Assembly (NCBI GenBank): GCA_934501475.1
Contig: CAKSUL010000002.1
Coordinates: forward strand, 1-64,000
Source of the DNA: an uncultured Roseovarius sp.
GTDB taxonomy: Bacteria; Pseudomonadota; Alphaproteobacteria; Rhodobacterales; Rhodobacteraceae
Direction of reading: 5' to 3'
Length of the DNA stretch: 64,000 nt
This document shows positions 46,552-55,943 of this stretch, piece after piece (position 1 is the first letter of the stretch; each line of letters begins with the position of its first letter). Below the pieces are notes generated by a model that was given only the letters and a program-made list of their open reading frames with translations, was not told the origin of the DNA and did no database searches. The translations under genes and the position numbers were made by a program.

Positions 46552-46950
46552 CTACAGCCAATCACGCAGGATCGGAATAAGCGGGATGTCGGCCGGTGGC
46601 ATCGGATAGGACCTCAGATCGTTGGCGCGCACCCATTTCAGGGCCTGTCCTTCGCGGGCCTGCGGGATGCCCTCCCATTTGCGGCAGGCGAACAGCGGCA
46701 TCAGCAGATGGAAATCGTCATAGCTGTGGCTGGCAAAGCTGAGCGGGGCAAGGCAGCTGGCCCATGTGTCGATGCCCAGTTCCTCCTGCAACTCGCGGAT
46801 CAGCGCGGCCTCGGGGGTTTCGCCGGGCTCGACCTTGCCGCCCGGAAATTCCCACAGCCCGGCCATGGATTTGCCCTCGGGGCGTTGCGCCAACAGAATG
46901 CGGCCCTCCACATCTATCAGCGCAACGGCCGAAACCAGTATCACTTTCAC
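46552..46950 (-). CDS. mutT: MutT-type 8-oxo-dGTP pyrophosphatase
   Basis: 132-residue Nudix enzyme that removes 8-oxo-dGTP from the nucleotide pool. LLAQRPEGKSMAGLWEFPGG followed by a Nudix box KVEPGETPEAALIRELQEELGI. The QRP and WEFPGG segments are the MutT marks. Start is GTG 46950, overlapping the argJ stop by 4 bp (GTGA), so it is the second gene of argJ-mutT. Longer upstream readings run within argJ. Confidence 0.9.
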   Translation of the reverse strand: MKVILVSAVALIDVEGRILLAQRPEGKSMAGLWEFPGGKVEPGETPEAALIRELQEELGIDTWASCLAPLSFASHSYDDFHLLMPLFACRKWEGIPQAREGQALKWVRANDLRSYPMPPADIPLIPILRDWL

Positions 46951-48176
46951 GAACGGTAATCCGCGTTGATCGAGATATAGCCGTGGCTCAGATCGCAGGT
47001 CCAGACGCGGGCGCGCCCGCCACCAAGGCCAAGATCGACATGGATCACCAGATCCTGATTTTTCATGTAGGCGGCGGCGGCCTCTTCGGAATAGTGCGGG
47101 CTGACCCAACCGTTTTCAGCCACGATGACATCGCCAAACCGGATCGACAGCCGGTCACGATCCGCGCGCGCGCCCGATTTTCCGACGGCCATGACGACGC
47201 GGCCCCAATTGGGGTCTTCGCCGGCGATTGCGGTCTTGACCAGCGGGGAATTCGCGATGGATTTGGCGTGGATATAGGCGTCTTCGTCGCTATGAGCGCC
47301 GGTGACTGATATCTCGACGAATTTCGTCGCCCCTTCACCGTCACGCACGACCTGATGCGCCAGGTCCAGCATGACGCGGCGCAGCCCTTCCATGAAGCCG
47401 ATGCTTTTCTCGGTGATCGCCACCCCGGATTTGCCCGTCGCGGCAACCAGCAATGTGTCCGACGTCGACGTGTCGCTATCGACGGTGATGCAGTTGAACG
47501 TGCTGTCGTTCAGCGCCGAGACCATGGATTGCAGCACCGGGCGCGGCGCCACCGCGTCGGTAAAAATATAGACCAGCATGGTGCCCATGTCCGGCTCGAT
47601 CATGCCCGAGCCTTTGGCGATGCCGGCGATACGCACGGTGCGCCCGTCGATCGTGACCTCGGTCGCCGATCCCTTGGGAAAGGTGTCGGTGGTCATGATC
47701 GCGTGGGCCGCGCCCTCAAGCGCGGTTTCGTCCTGCGCGGCGGCCAGATCGGCGATCTTCGCGGTGATCCGCTCATACGGGAGAACCTCGCCGATGACCC
47801 CGGTCGAGGATGAGAACACCCGCGTTTCCGGCAGGTTCAGCGCGTCCGCGACCGCTTGGGTGACGGCGCGGGTCGCCTCGACGCCGGCCTTGCCGGTGAA
47901 GGCGTTGGAATTGCCCGAATTGACGATGATCGCCGCGCCCGCGTCGCTGTCCAGCCCGATCTTGGCCTGACAATCCAGCACCGGCGCCGAGCGCGTGGAC
48001 GAGCGTGTGAACACGCCCGCCATCGTGGTGCCGGGGCACAGGACCGCGAGCATGACATCGCGCCGCCCCTGATAGCGCACGCCAGCCTCGACCGCGGCAA
48101 AGCTGGCCCCTTCAATCACCGGAAGTGTGGGAAAACCCGCCGGGGCCAGCGGTGATCTTGCGATGTTCTTTGCCAT
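46947..48176 (-). CDS. argJ: bifunctional ornithine acetyltransferase / N-acetylglutamate synthase
   Basis: Recycles the acetyl group between ornithine and glutamate in arginine synthesis. The 409-residue precursor self-cleaves into two chains; the cleavage threonine is in the KGSGMIEPDMGTMLVYIFTD region (T of GTM). NSGNSNAFTGKAG, SSSTGVIGEVLP and the late GEDPNWGRVVMAVG are family signatures. Whether it is mono- or bifunctional cannot be told. It lies 3 bp after the PPIase gene stop and overlaps mutT. Confidence 0.94.
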   Translation of the reverse strand: MAKNIARSPLAPAGFPTLPVIEGASFAAVEAGVRYQGRRDVMLAVLCPGTTMAGVFTRSSTRSAPVLDCQAKIGLDSDAGAAIIVNSGNSNAFTGKAGVEATRAVTQAVADALNLPETRVFSSSTGVIGEVLPYERITAKIADLAAAQDETALEGAAHAIMTTDTFPKGSATEVTIDGRTVRIAGIAKGSGMIEPDMGTMLVYIFTDAVAPRPVLQSMVSALNDSTFNCITVDSDTSTSDTLLVAATGKSGVAITEKSIGFMEGLRRVMLDLAHQVVRDGEGATKFVEISVTGAHSDEDAYIHAKSIANSPLVKTAIAGEDPNWGRVVMAVGKSGARADRDRLSIRFGDVIVAENGWVSPHYSEEAAAAYMKNQDLVIHVDLGLGGGRARVWTCDLSHGYISINADYRS

Positions 48177-48179
48177 GTG

Positions 48180-49037
48180 TCAGTCATCCAGCAGGTCGAA
48201 TTGAGTCAGCAGTTCAGGGTCCAGCGCATCACCTTCTTCGCGCTTCACCTCACCTTTTTCGCGCAGATCGGCGACATAGGCATCCACCGCCGCCTGACGC
48301 AACGAATCCTCGATCTCGGCGCGCACGTCGTCCAGCGCCGGGCGGTCCTTGGTGCGGGTTTCAATCAGGCGGATGACGTGCCAGCCGAATTGGGTTTCCA
48401 CCGGGTCCGAGATGCTGTCCACCTCCATCTTTTCGACGGCCAGCTGGAACGGTTCGACCATCATGCCGGCGCTGAACCAGCCCAGCTCACCACCACCGGG
48501 GCCGGAAGGGCCGGTGGAATGTTCGCGCGCCAGTTCGGCGAAATCGGCACCATTGCGCAGTTCAGTGACCAGATTCGCGGCCTCTTCCTCGGTTTCGACA
48601 AGGATATGCGCGGCATGATATTCGGTCACGGCGGGGCTGTTGAGATATTCGGCCTCGAAGGTGGCGGTCACGGCGTCGTCATCGACGGCGGCCCGTGCGA
48701 TCCGGCCCAGAACTTCGCTGGCGACCACCGCACGGCGTTCATTCTCAAGCGCGAGCGCGCCGGCTTTCGAGATGTCCCCGGAATGGGATTGCTGCAACAG
48801 GGTCTGCTGGATCAGCTGATCGAGAATGCCGGTATAGAGAATATTGGCCGGAAGCTGGGTGAACTGCTCGGGCAGGCCGGCGCGCAGGATGATCATGTGG
48901 CCAAGGGTGATCTCGGTTCCGTTCACGGTCGCGACGACCGTATCGGCATCCGGGGCGTCCTCGGCCCAGACGGGCGCGCTGGCAAATGTTCCGGCCATCA
49001 GGCCCGTGGCAATCAGCAGTCTCAGGCGTTGTCGCAT
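48180..49037 (-). CDS. periplasmic parvulin-type peptidyl-prolyl isomerase
   Basis: 285 residues. Signal peptide (1-25) ending PVWAED, a SurA_N/PrsA-like N-terminal helical region (TLGHMIILRAGLPEQF, ILDQLIQQTLLQQ), then a parvulin rotamase domain with AAHILVETEEEA, GGELGWFSAGMMVEPF and TQFGWHVIRL. It assists folding of exported proteins. ATG 49037 is 8 bases after AAGGA; ATG 49043 is too near it. It faces secA, which fits an export theme. Confidence 0.9.
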   Translation of the reverse strand: MRQRLRLLIATGLMAGTFASAPVWAEDAPDADTVVATVNGTEITLGHMIILRAGLPEQFTQLPANILYTGILDQLIQQTLLQQSHSGDISKAGALALENERRAVVASEVLGRIARAAVDDDAVTATFEAEYLNSPAVTEYHAAHILVETEEEAANLVTELRNGADFAELAREHSTGPSGPGGGELGWFSAGMMVEPFQLAVEKMEVDSISDPVETQFGWHVIRLIETRTKDRPALDDVRAEIEDSLRQAAVDAYVADLREKGEVKREEGDALDPELLTQFDLLDD

Positions 49038-49087
49038 ATTCATGTTCCTTTGTCCGTATCCGGTGGATGGTGCAGCGGTGCGCGGCG

Positions 49088-49116
49088 TTGACACTCTGAC
49101 AGTGGCCCCTTACATC
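49088..49116 (+). promoter_or_regulatory. candidate promoter of secA
   Basis: A perfect TTGACA at 49088-49093 and TACATC at 49111-49116 with a 17-base spacer, about 110 bases before the secA ATG in the divergent gap with the isomerase gene. Confidence 0.5.
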
Positions 49117-49226
49117 GCCTTAGGATCAAGGCAAACCCGCTGCTTTGCGCCCCTTTTATGGTGGCAGAGGAAACGGGGCAAGCGATTGCCATCCACAGGA
49201 CGCAAAATTACCGGAACGGATTGAAA

Positions 49227-51914
49227 ATGCTGGGTATTGGAACTGTTGCCAGAAAGGTCTTCGGCACTCCGAATGACCGCAAGATCAAGGCAACGCGCCC
49301 GCTGGTCGCGCAAATCAATGCGCTGGAGCCCGAGTTCGAAAAGCTGAGCGATGCGGGCCTGATCGAGAAAACCGAAGAATTTCGCAAGCGCGCGCAGGAC
49401 GGCGAGCCGCTGGAAAAACTTTTGCCCGAGGCCTTTGCCAATTGCCGCGAGGCGGCGCGGCGCGCCTTGGGCCTGCGGGCGTTCGATGTGCAGCTCATGG
49501 GCGGGATCTTCCTGCATCAGGGCAATATTTCCGAGATGAAGACCGGCGAGGGCAAGACCCTTGTCGCCACGCTTCCCGCCTATCTGAACGCGCTGACCGG
49601 CAAGGGCGTGCATGTGGTCACGGTCAACGATTACCTGGCCAAACGCGATGCGGAATGGATGGGCAAGGTGTTTGCCGCGCTCGGCATGACGACCGGCGTC
49701 GTCTATCCGCAGCAGCCCGATCCCGAAAAGGCCTACGCCTACGCCTGCGATATCACCTACGCCACCAACAATGAGCTGGGCTTCGACTATCTGCGCGACA
49801 ACATGAAGGCCGAACTCAGCCAGATGAGCCAGCGCGGACACAACTTCGCGATTGTCGACGAGGTCGATTCGATCCTGATCGACGAGGCCCGCACCCCGCT
49901 GATCATTTCCGGCCCCGCGCAGGACCGGAGCGAGCTGTATCTGACGATTGACAAGCTGATCCCCGAACTGGCCAACGATCATTTCAAGCTGGACGAAAAG
50001 ACCCGCAACGTCACCTTCACCGAAGAGGGCAACGAGTTTCTGGAGAACCTGCTGCTGGAACGCGGCATCCTGCCCGAGGGGCAATCGCTCTATGATCCGG
50101 AAAGCACGACCATCGTGCATCACGTCAATCAGGGGCTGCGCGCGCATAAACTGTTCACCAAGGACAAGGACTATATCGTGCGCGACAACCAGGTCGTGCT
50201 GATTGACGAACATACCGGGCGGATGATGTCCGGGCGGCGTCTGTCCGACGGGCTGCATCAGGCCATCGAGGCCAAGGAAGGCTGCAACATCCAGCCCGAA
50301 AACGTGACCCTGGCGCAGGTGACGTTCCAGAACTATTTCCGCCTTTATGACAAATTGTCGGGCATGACCGGCACCGCCCTGACCGAGGCCGAGGAATTTG
50401 CCGAAATCTATGGTCTCGGCGTGGTCGAAGTGCCCACCAACCGCCCGATCGCGCGGGTCGACATGGACGATGCGGTCTATCGCACCGCAGCCGAGAAAAT
50501 AAAGGCGGTGATCGAATCCATCCGTGAGGCGCAGAAGATCGGGCAGCCGACGCTGGTCGGCACCACCTCGATCGAGAAATCCGAGATGCTCAGCCAGATG
50601 CTGACCGCCGAAGGGATCGAGCATAACGTCCTGAACGCACGCCAGCACGAAAGAGAGGCGCAGATCGTTGGGGACGCCGGCAAGTTCGGCGCGGTGACCA
50701 TCGCCACCAACATGGCCGGTCGCGGCACCGATATTCAGCTGGGCGGCAATGTGGACATGAAGGTGTTCGAGGCGCTGAGCGCCGATCCGCACGCCGATCC
50801 CGAGGCCCTGCGCGCCCGGATCGAGGCCGAACATGCCGACGAAAAGAAAAAGGTGATCGAGGCGGGCGGCCTGTTCGTCCTGGCGACCGAACGTCACGAA
50901 AGCCGCCGGATCGACAATCAGCTGCGCGGCCGTTCGGGCCGTCAGGGCGATCCCGGCAAATCGGCGTTCTTCCTCAGTCTCGACGATGACCTGATGCGGA
51001 TCTTCGGGTCCGAGCGTCTGGAAAAGGTGCTGTCGGGTCTGGGCATGAAGGAAGACGAGGCGATCATCCACCCCTGGGTCAACAAATCGCTTGAGCGCGC
51101 GCAGGCCAAGGTCGAAGGGCGCAACTTCGACATCCGCAAGCAGTTGCTGAAATTCGACGACGTGATGAACGAGCAGCGCAAGGTGATCTTCAAGCAGCGG
51201 CTGGACATCATGAAGGCCGCGGACCTGTCGGGGATCGTGCGCGACATGCGCAATGAGGTGATCGACGATCTGATCGACATCTACATGCCGCCGAAAACCT
51301 ATGCCGATCAGTGGGACACCAAAGGCCTGCACCAGGCGATCATCGAGGGCCTGAACATCGACCTGCCGGTGATCGACTGGGCCGACGAAGAAGGTGTGGA
51401 CGATGAGGAAATCACCGAACGCATCGAAAAGGCCGTGGATGAGATGATGGCGAAAAAGGCTGCGGCCTTTGGACCCGAAAACATGCGCCTGATCGAAAAA
51501 CAGCTCTTGTTGCAGACGATTGACGCGAAATGGCGCGAACATCTGCTGACGCTGGAGCATCTGCGCAGCGTCGTGGGCTTTCGCGGCTATGCGCAGCGCG
51601 ATCCGCTGAACGAATACAAGAACGAGGCATTCTCGCTGTTTGAATCTATGCTGGACAGCCTGCGTCAGGACGTGTCGCGCCAATTGGCCCAGATCCGCCC
51701 GATGACCGAGGAAGAGCAGGCCGAAATGCTGCAACAGGCCGCCGCCCGTCAGGCCGCCGCGATTGCGCCCGCAGTCGATCCTGTCGATCCCGAAAAGGCG
51801 ATTGACGGCTTTGTCGAAGACGATCCGAGCACATGGGGCGATCCGGGCCGCAACGAGGCCTGCCCCTGCGGATCAGGTAAAAAGTTCAAGCATTGCCACG
51901 GTCGTCTGGCCTGA
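49227..51914 (+). CDS. secA: preprotein translocase ATPase SecA
   Basis: Motor that drives preproteins through SecYEG. 895 residues: Walker A MKTGEGKT near 102-109, [15 protein letters not shown] in the first nucleotide domain, preprotein crosslinking domain, [12 protein letters not shown] in the second nucleotide domain, helical scaffold, and a C-terminal zinc site [17 protein letters not shown] that binds SecB. ATG 49227 starts [13 protein letters not shown], the family N-terminus; the frame opens 23 codons earlier. Presence of the SecB-binding tail matches secB at 0.6 kb. Confidence 0.97.
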   Translation: MLGIGTVARKVFGTPNDRKIKATRPLVAQINALEPEFEKLSDAGLIEKTEEFRKRAQDGEPLEKLLPEAFANCREAARRALGLRAFDVQLMGGIFLHQGNISEMKTGEGKTLVATLPAYLNALTGKGVHVVTVNDYLAKRDAEWMGKVFAALGMTTGVVYPQQPDPEKAYAYACDITYATNNELGFDYLRDNMKAELSQMSQRGHNFAIVDEVDSILIDEARTPLIISGPAQDRSELYLTIDKLIPELANDHFKLDEKTRNVTFTEEGNEFLENLLLERGILPEGQSLYDPESTTIVHHVNQGLRAHKLFTKDKDYIVRDNQVVLIDEHTGRMMSGRRLSDGLHQAIEAKEGCNIQPENVTLAQVTFQNYFRLYDKLSGMTGTALTEAEEFAEIYGLGVVEVPTNRPIARVDMDDAVYRTAAEKIKAVIESIREAQKIGQPTLVGTTSIEKSEMLSQMLTAEGIEHNVLNARQHEREAQIVGDAGKFGAVTIATNMAGRGTDIQLGGNVDMKVFEALSADPHADPEALRARIEAEHADEKKKVIEAGGLFVLATERHESRRIDNQLRGRSGRQGDPGKSAFFLSLDDDLMRIFGSERLEKVLSGLGMKEDEAIIHPWVNKSLERAQAKVEGRNFDIRKQLLKFDDVMNEQRKVIFKQRLDIMKAADLSGIVRDMRNEVIDDLIDIYMPPKTYADQWDTKGLHQAIIEGLNIDLPVIDWADEEGVDDEEITERIEKAVDEMMAKKAAAFGPENMRLIEKQLLLQTIDAKWREHLLTLEHLRSVVGFRGYAQRDPLNEYKNEAFSLFESMLDSLRQDVSRQLAQIRPMTEEEQAEMLQQAAARQAAAIAPAVDPVDPEKAIDGFVEDDPSTWGDPGRNEACPCGSGKKFKHCHGRLA

Positions 51915-51932
51915 TTTTCACGTGACATGAGG

Positions 51933-51966
51933 CCGGTCCGGGGCACCGGGCCGCCTTGGTGCGGCC
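51933..51966 (+). terminator. tandem GC hairpins after secA
   Basis: Two short stems (51933-51937 with 51945-51949; 51949-51954 with 51961-51966) lie 19 bp after the secA stop. No T tract follows, so this is weak as an intrinsic terminator. Confidence 0.25.
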
Positions 51967-52052
51967 TGAAAGACTCCGCATCAGGGACATTTTGCCGCCC
52001 GATTCGACGGTTAGGTTTTCCGTAACGCCCCCAATGGGTGCAGGAGACCGTC

Positions 52053-53039
52053 ATGCTGAGTATCAGAATCATCGCCGCAGGATTGGGCACAGCCGCCATC
52101 GCGCTGGCCGCTGGTCATTTCATGCAGTCCAAGCAGTCAAGAACCGCGGCGGTCAATGCGCCCTCCGTGCAGGGCGCGACATTGGCCAGCGGTGACGATC
52201 AGCTGGAACTGTCGGATATCAAGCTGACATCGGCATTGCCGGCGGCCCCGACCAGCGCGTTGAAGGCGGCGACACTGCCCGCGACGCCGGTCAGCCTGTC
52301 GCTGCTGGACGATACCCCGATCGCCGATCTGCCCGGCGAAGAACCCGCCCAGAGCTTTTCCTGCGACTATACCCTCACGGCCGAACCCGCAGCGGCGGCC
52401 ATGGTCACGCTGAACCTGTCGGTGCCCTGCATGATGAACGAACGCTTTACCGTGCATCACAATGGCATGATGTTCACCGAAGTGACCGATATGGATGGCG
52501 CTGCCGAAATGATCGTGCCCGCGCTGTCGGCCAAACCGGTCTTCATCGTGTCCTTCGTCAATGGTGAGGGCGCCGTGGCCAGTGCCGACCTCAGCTCGTT
52601 CGAATATTATGACCGCGTGGTGGTGCAATGGTCCGGCTATAGCGGCTTGCAGATTCACGCGATGGAATATGACGCCGACTATGGTGATGCCGGCCATGTC
52701 TGGGCCGAGGCCGCGCATGACATGGCAGATGCGGCCAGCGGCACAGGTGGGTTCATCACGCGCCTTGGGGCCGAGGACGCCGCCGATGCCCACCGCGCCG
52801 AGATCTACACCTTTCCCAGCGGTCTGGCCCCGAAGGGCGGTCAGGTCACGCTGAGCGTCGAGGCCGAGGTGACCGAGCAGAATTGCGGCCGTGACGTCGA
52901 GGCGCAATCCCTTCAGGTGGGGGCAGACATGCCGCTGACGGTCCGGGATCTGACGCTGGCGATGCCTGAATGCAACGCCGTCGGTGACTTTCTGGTGATG
53001 CGGAACCTGTTGAATGACTTGAAGATCGCGCAGAAGTAG
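52053..53039 (+). CDS. exported protein of unknown function next to secA
   Basis: 328 residues. A hydrophobic N-terminal stretch (about 4-22, IIAAGLGTAAIALAAGHFM) looks like a signal or anchor. The Ala/Pro/Leu-rich linker (35-95) is followed by a beta-rich domain with four cysteines (CDYTL, SVPCMM, EQNCGRD, MPECNA), suggesting two disulfides. No family recognised; homologues in this group are sometimes labelled translocase only because of the secA neighbour, which is not supported here. CAGGAGA precedes the ATG at 52053. The second half shows repeated Asp/Ala segments. Confidence 0.7.
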   Translation: MLSIRIIAAGLGTAAIALAAGHFMQSKQSRTAAVNAPSVQGATLASGDDQLELSDIKLTSALPAAPTSALKAATLPATPVSLSLLDDTPIADLPGEEPAQSFSCDYTLTAEPAAAAMVTLNLSVPCMMNERFTVHHNGMMFTEVTDMDGAAEMIVPALSAKPVFIVSFVNGEGAVASADLSSFEYYDRVVVQWSGYSGLQIHAMEYDADYGDAGHVWAEAAHDMADAASGTGGFITRLGAEDAADAHRAEIYTFPSGLAPKGGQVTLSVEAEVTEQNCGRDVEAQSLQVGADMPLTVRDLTLAMPECNAVGDFLVMRNLLNDLKIAQK

Positions 53040-53074
53040 GCTGATATCCATCTGCTGCGTCCGGAGGTCATTGC

Positions 53075-54609
53075 ATGGCACAGGTGCGTGCGGCGTTTTA
53101 CGCCGCACTTTTTCTGTTGGGGGCTGCCTGCATGGCGGTCGCGCAGGATGTCACACTGACATCCCGCGACGGCAATGTTGAAATCTCGGGCGATCTGCTG
53201 GGGTTTGACGGTGAATTCTACCGTGTGGACACGATCTATGGCGAACTGACGGTTGATGGGTCGGGTGTCCTGTGCGACGGCCCCGGCTGTCCCAACCTGG
53301 CCAGTTTCGTCGCCGAGGTCACGCTGGCCGGTGCGCCGTCGATTGGCCGCGTTCTGATGCCCGCCCTGATCGAGGCCTTTGCCCTGCGCGAAAACCTGAC
53401 CCTGACGCGCAGCGAGGACATGCCGCTGCGCGCCTCCTATACGCTGGCCGATCGCGCCACCGGGCAGGCGCGCGGTGTGTTCCACTTTCATCTGACCAAT
53501 TCGGACGAGGGGTTCGCCGATCTGCTGGCCGATGAGGCCGATATCGTCATGTCCCTGCGTGAAGCGACCATCGGCGAGGTGCAGCGTGCCCGTGAGGCCG
53601 GGATCGGCAATCTGAACGCGGCGCGGCGCAGTCTGGTTCTGGCGCTGGATGCGCTGGTGCCGCTGGTGTCGGGCGAAAATCCGGTGCTGTCGATCACCAC
53701 GCCGCAACTGGCCCAGGTGCTGAGCGGCGAAATCGACAACTGGGACATGCTGGGCGGGCCGGATGCGCCGATCGCGGTGCATCTGCATGATTCCGCGACC
53801 GGGTTGGGCCAGGCCACCATCGCCCGGATGGTGCCGCGCGGCGCGGAGGCGGTGATCGCGACGGCAATCTATCACGCAGACGGCGCCGAACTGGCCGCCG
53901 CTGTTGCGCGTGATCCCTTTGCGCTGGGCATCGGAAGCCGCTCCGAGACGGGGCTGGCGCAGGAACTGGCACTGACCGGGGAATGCGGGTTTGCGATGCA
54001 CGCAACGCGCCGCGCGATCAAGACCGAAGACTATCCGTTGACCGCGCCGATGTTCCCAAGCTGGTGCGCGAATTCCTGTCCTTCACCCGCAGCCCCTCGG
54101 CGCATCTGGTGATCCGGCGCGCCGGGTTCGTCGATCAACTGCCCGAAGAGATCGCCATCAACGCGCAGGGCGACCGGTTTGCCAATGCCATCGCGCGTGC
54201 GGGTGACGATATCACGCTCACCGATCTGCAAGAGATGGTGCAGGTCCTCACGCCGCTGCGCCGGCTGACCACGACCTTTCGCTTTGAGGCGGGATCGGCG
54301 CGGCTGGATGCGCAATCGCGTTCCAACGTGGCACAGTTGGCGCGGGCGCTGGAAAGCGGGCTTTATGACAACCGCCGGCTGGTCTTTGTCGGGTTCAGCG
54401 ACGGTGAAGGCGCGGCCAGCCTGAATCGCGACATCGCAAGACGGCGCGCCCACGCGGTGCGCCAGGCGGTGCTGAGCGAGGCCGAAACGCTTGCTCCGGG
54501 GCGTCTGGACCTTGCCACCGAGGCCTTCGGTGAGGCGATGCCGATGGCCTGCGATGACAGCGAATGGGGCAGGCGCGCCAATCGGCGTGTCGAAGTGTGG
54601 GTGAAATAG
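53075..54609 (+). pseudogene. phosphate-binding-like/OmpA-domain protein gene broken by a frameshift
   Basis: Frame 1 (from ATG 53075, preceded by GGAGGT) encodes a signal peptide and a periplasmic substrate-binding-type domain (LSGEIDNWDMLGGPDAPI, PstS-like) up to about 54050, then runs into unrelated residues and stops at 54112. A second frame from about 54050 continues with PKLVREFLSFTRSPSAHLVIRRAGFVDQ and a C-terminal OmpA-type peptidoglycan-binding domain (FRFEAGSARLD, VGFSDGEGAASLNRDIARRRA) to 54609. The two frames read as one protein missing about a dozen residues, which suggests a loss of 3n+1 bases near 54045-54056. A sequencing error is possible. Confidence 0.75.
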
Positions 54610-54642
54610 CCATTCGCCCCTGAACGGCGGCGCGGCGCAGTG

Positions 54643-55401
54643 TCAGAGATACCCCGACGCGCGAAAGCTGAGTTCGCATGATTTGCCGATGATCAGGTGA
54701 TCATGCAGGGTGATGCCCATGGTCTGTGCTGCGGCCTCGATCCTGCGGGTCATGGTGATATCGCTTTCGGATGGGGTGGGATCGCCCGAGGGGTGATTGT
54801 GGACCAGGATCAATGCCGACGCGTTCAGTTCCAGCGCGCGCTTGACCACCTCACGCGGATAGACCGGCACATGATCGACCGTGCCGTTGGCCTGTTCCTC
54901 ATCCGCGATCAGCACGTTCTTGGTGTCGAGGAAAAACAGGCGAAACTGCTCGGTCTCGCGATGGGCCATGGTGGTGTGGCAATAGTCGATCAGCGCATCC
55001 CAGGATGAAATGACCTGCCGTTGCATCACCTTGGAGCGCGACAGCCGATGGCTGGCGGCCTCGATGATCTTGAGTTCGGTGATCACCGAATCACCCACGC
55101 CGCTGACGCCGCGCAACCGTTCGGGCGGGGCCGACAGGACGCCGTTGAAATCATTGAACCGCTCAAGCAGGGCGCGCGCCAGCGGTTTCACATCGCGGCG
55201 TGGAATGGCGCGGAACAGCACCAGTTCCAACAGTTCATAATCCGGCATGGCGCGCGCGCCGCCCGCCAGAAACCGGTCGCGCAGGCGCTTGCGATGGTCG
55301 CGGATATAAGAGGGCTGCGCGCCTTGCACTGCCGGAGCGGCCTCGACCGCCTCGTCAAACAGAGGCATCGGTGCCTCGGCAAAATGTGAAAACCCTGTCA
55401 T
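54643..55401 (-). CDS. radC: RadC family JAB-domain protein
   Basis: 252 residues: helix-hairpin-helix region (LRGVSGVGDSVITELK near residue 100) and a JAB1/MPN metalloprotease-like fold with the HxHxxxxxxxxSxxD metal site in LVHNHPSGDPTPSESD near 203-218. The role of RadC is unresolved; it is a late competence gene in several bacteria and a CtrA-regulon member in some Rhodobacterales. ATG 55401 is used; ATG 55368, after GAGG, is a good alternative. A perfect CtrA box lies 25 bp upstream. Confidence 0.9.
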   Translation of the reverse strand: MTGFSHFAEAPMPLFDEAVEAAPAVQGAQPSYIRDHRKRLRDRFLAGGARAMPDYELLELVLFRAIPRRDVKPLARALLERFNDFNGVLSAPPERLRGVSGVGDSVITELKIIEAASHRLSRSKVMQRQVISSWDALIDYCHTTMAHRETEQFRLFFLDTKNVLIADEEQANGTVDHVPVYPREVVKRALELNASALILVHNHPSGDPTPSESDITMTRRIEAAAQTMGITLHDHLIIGKSCELSFRASGYL

Positions 55402-55425
55402 GTCGTGCAGGTTCCTACAAAACCC

Positions 55426-55440
55426 TTAATGCCGCGTTAA
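55426..55440 (-). promoter_or_regulatory. putative CtrA binding site upstream of radC
   Basis: TTAA-TGCCGCG-TTAA, an exact TTAA-N7-TTAA, 25 bp upstream of the radC ATG and 77 bp upstream of the divergent phosphatase-like gene. Confidence 0.6.
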
Positions 55441-55516
55441 AATTCGCAGTGCGGCAGGCATTGAAACTGCCCCCGGTTTTGCCGCATATTCCGCCCAGCA
55501 TCACAAGGAGACGGTC

Positions 55517-55936
55517 ATGGACCTGCGCAAGATCACTGACGGCTATTCGGTTTCGCCCCAGATCGAGGTGGCGGATGTGTCCGCGATTGCCGCGCAGGGC
55601 TTTCGCACGATCATGTGCAACCGCCCCGACGGTGAGGAGATCGGGCAATGCGATGTCGCCCTGATCGAGGCAGAGGCCCGCGCGGCCGGGCTTGAGTTCT
55701 GCTGGTTGCCGGTCACGTCCGCCGGAGTCAGCCCCGAGACGCTTGAGGGGTTCCGCACCGCGCTGGACACGATGCCGGGGCCGGTTCTGGCCTATTGCCG
55801 CAGCGGAACGCGCTGCACGATGCTGTGGACGCTCAACGCCTTCGGCACGGTTCCGACGCAGGAGATCGTCGCGGCAACCTCGGCGGCGGGCTATGACATG
55901 AGCGGCGTTCTTGCCCAATTGTCGCGCGCAGGCTGA
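55517..55936 (+). CDS. TIGR01244/Blh-type phosphatase-like protein with rhodanese-like loop
   Basis: 139 residues. N-terminal LRKITDGYSVSPQIEVADV and GFRTIMCNRPDGEE are typical of the small dual-specificity phosphatase-like family often fused to metallo-beta-lactamase domains (Blh, sulfur/persulfide metabolism). The active loop CRSGTR (about residue 94) has the 6-residue spacing of rhodaneses and not the 7-residue spacing of tyrosine phosphatases, so sulfur transfer is as likely as dephosphorylation. AAGGAG precedes the ATG. No beta-lactamase partner is seen. Confidence 0.8.
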   Translation: MDLRKITDGYSVSPQIEVADVSAIAAQGFRTIMCNRPDGEEIGQCDVALIEAEARAAGLEFCWLPVTSAGVSPETLEGFRTALDTMPGPVLAYCRSGTRCTMLWTLNAFGTVPTQEIVAATSAAGYDMSGVLAQLSRAG

Positions 55937-55943
55937 CAGGGTT

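Noticed and set aside
49110-51734. Minus-strand open frame of 874 codons opposite secA
   Set aside because: Pure antisense shadow of a GC-rich gene: secA has full family motifs, and the antisense product shows no recognisable domain.
51915-51930. parS-like TTTTCACGTGACAT after secA
   Set aside because: Only the CACGTG core and part of one arm match; about five of sixteen bases differ from consensus.
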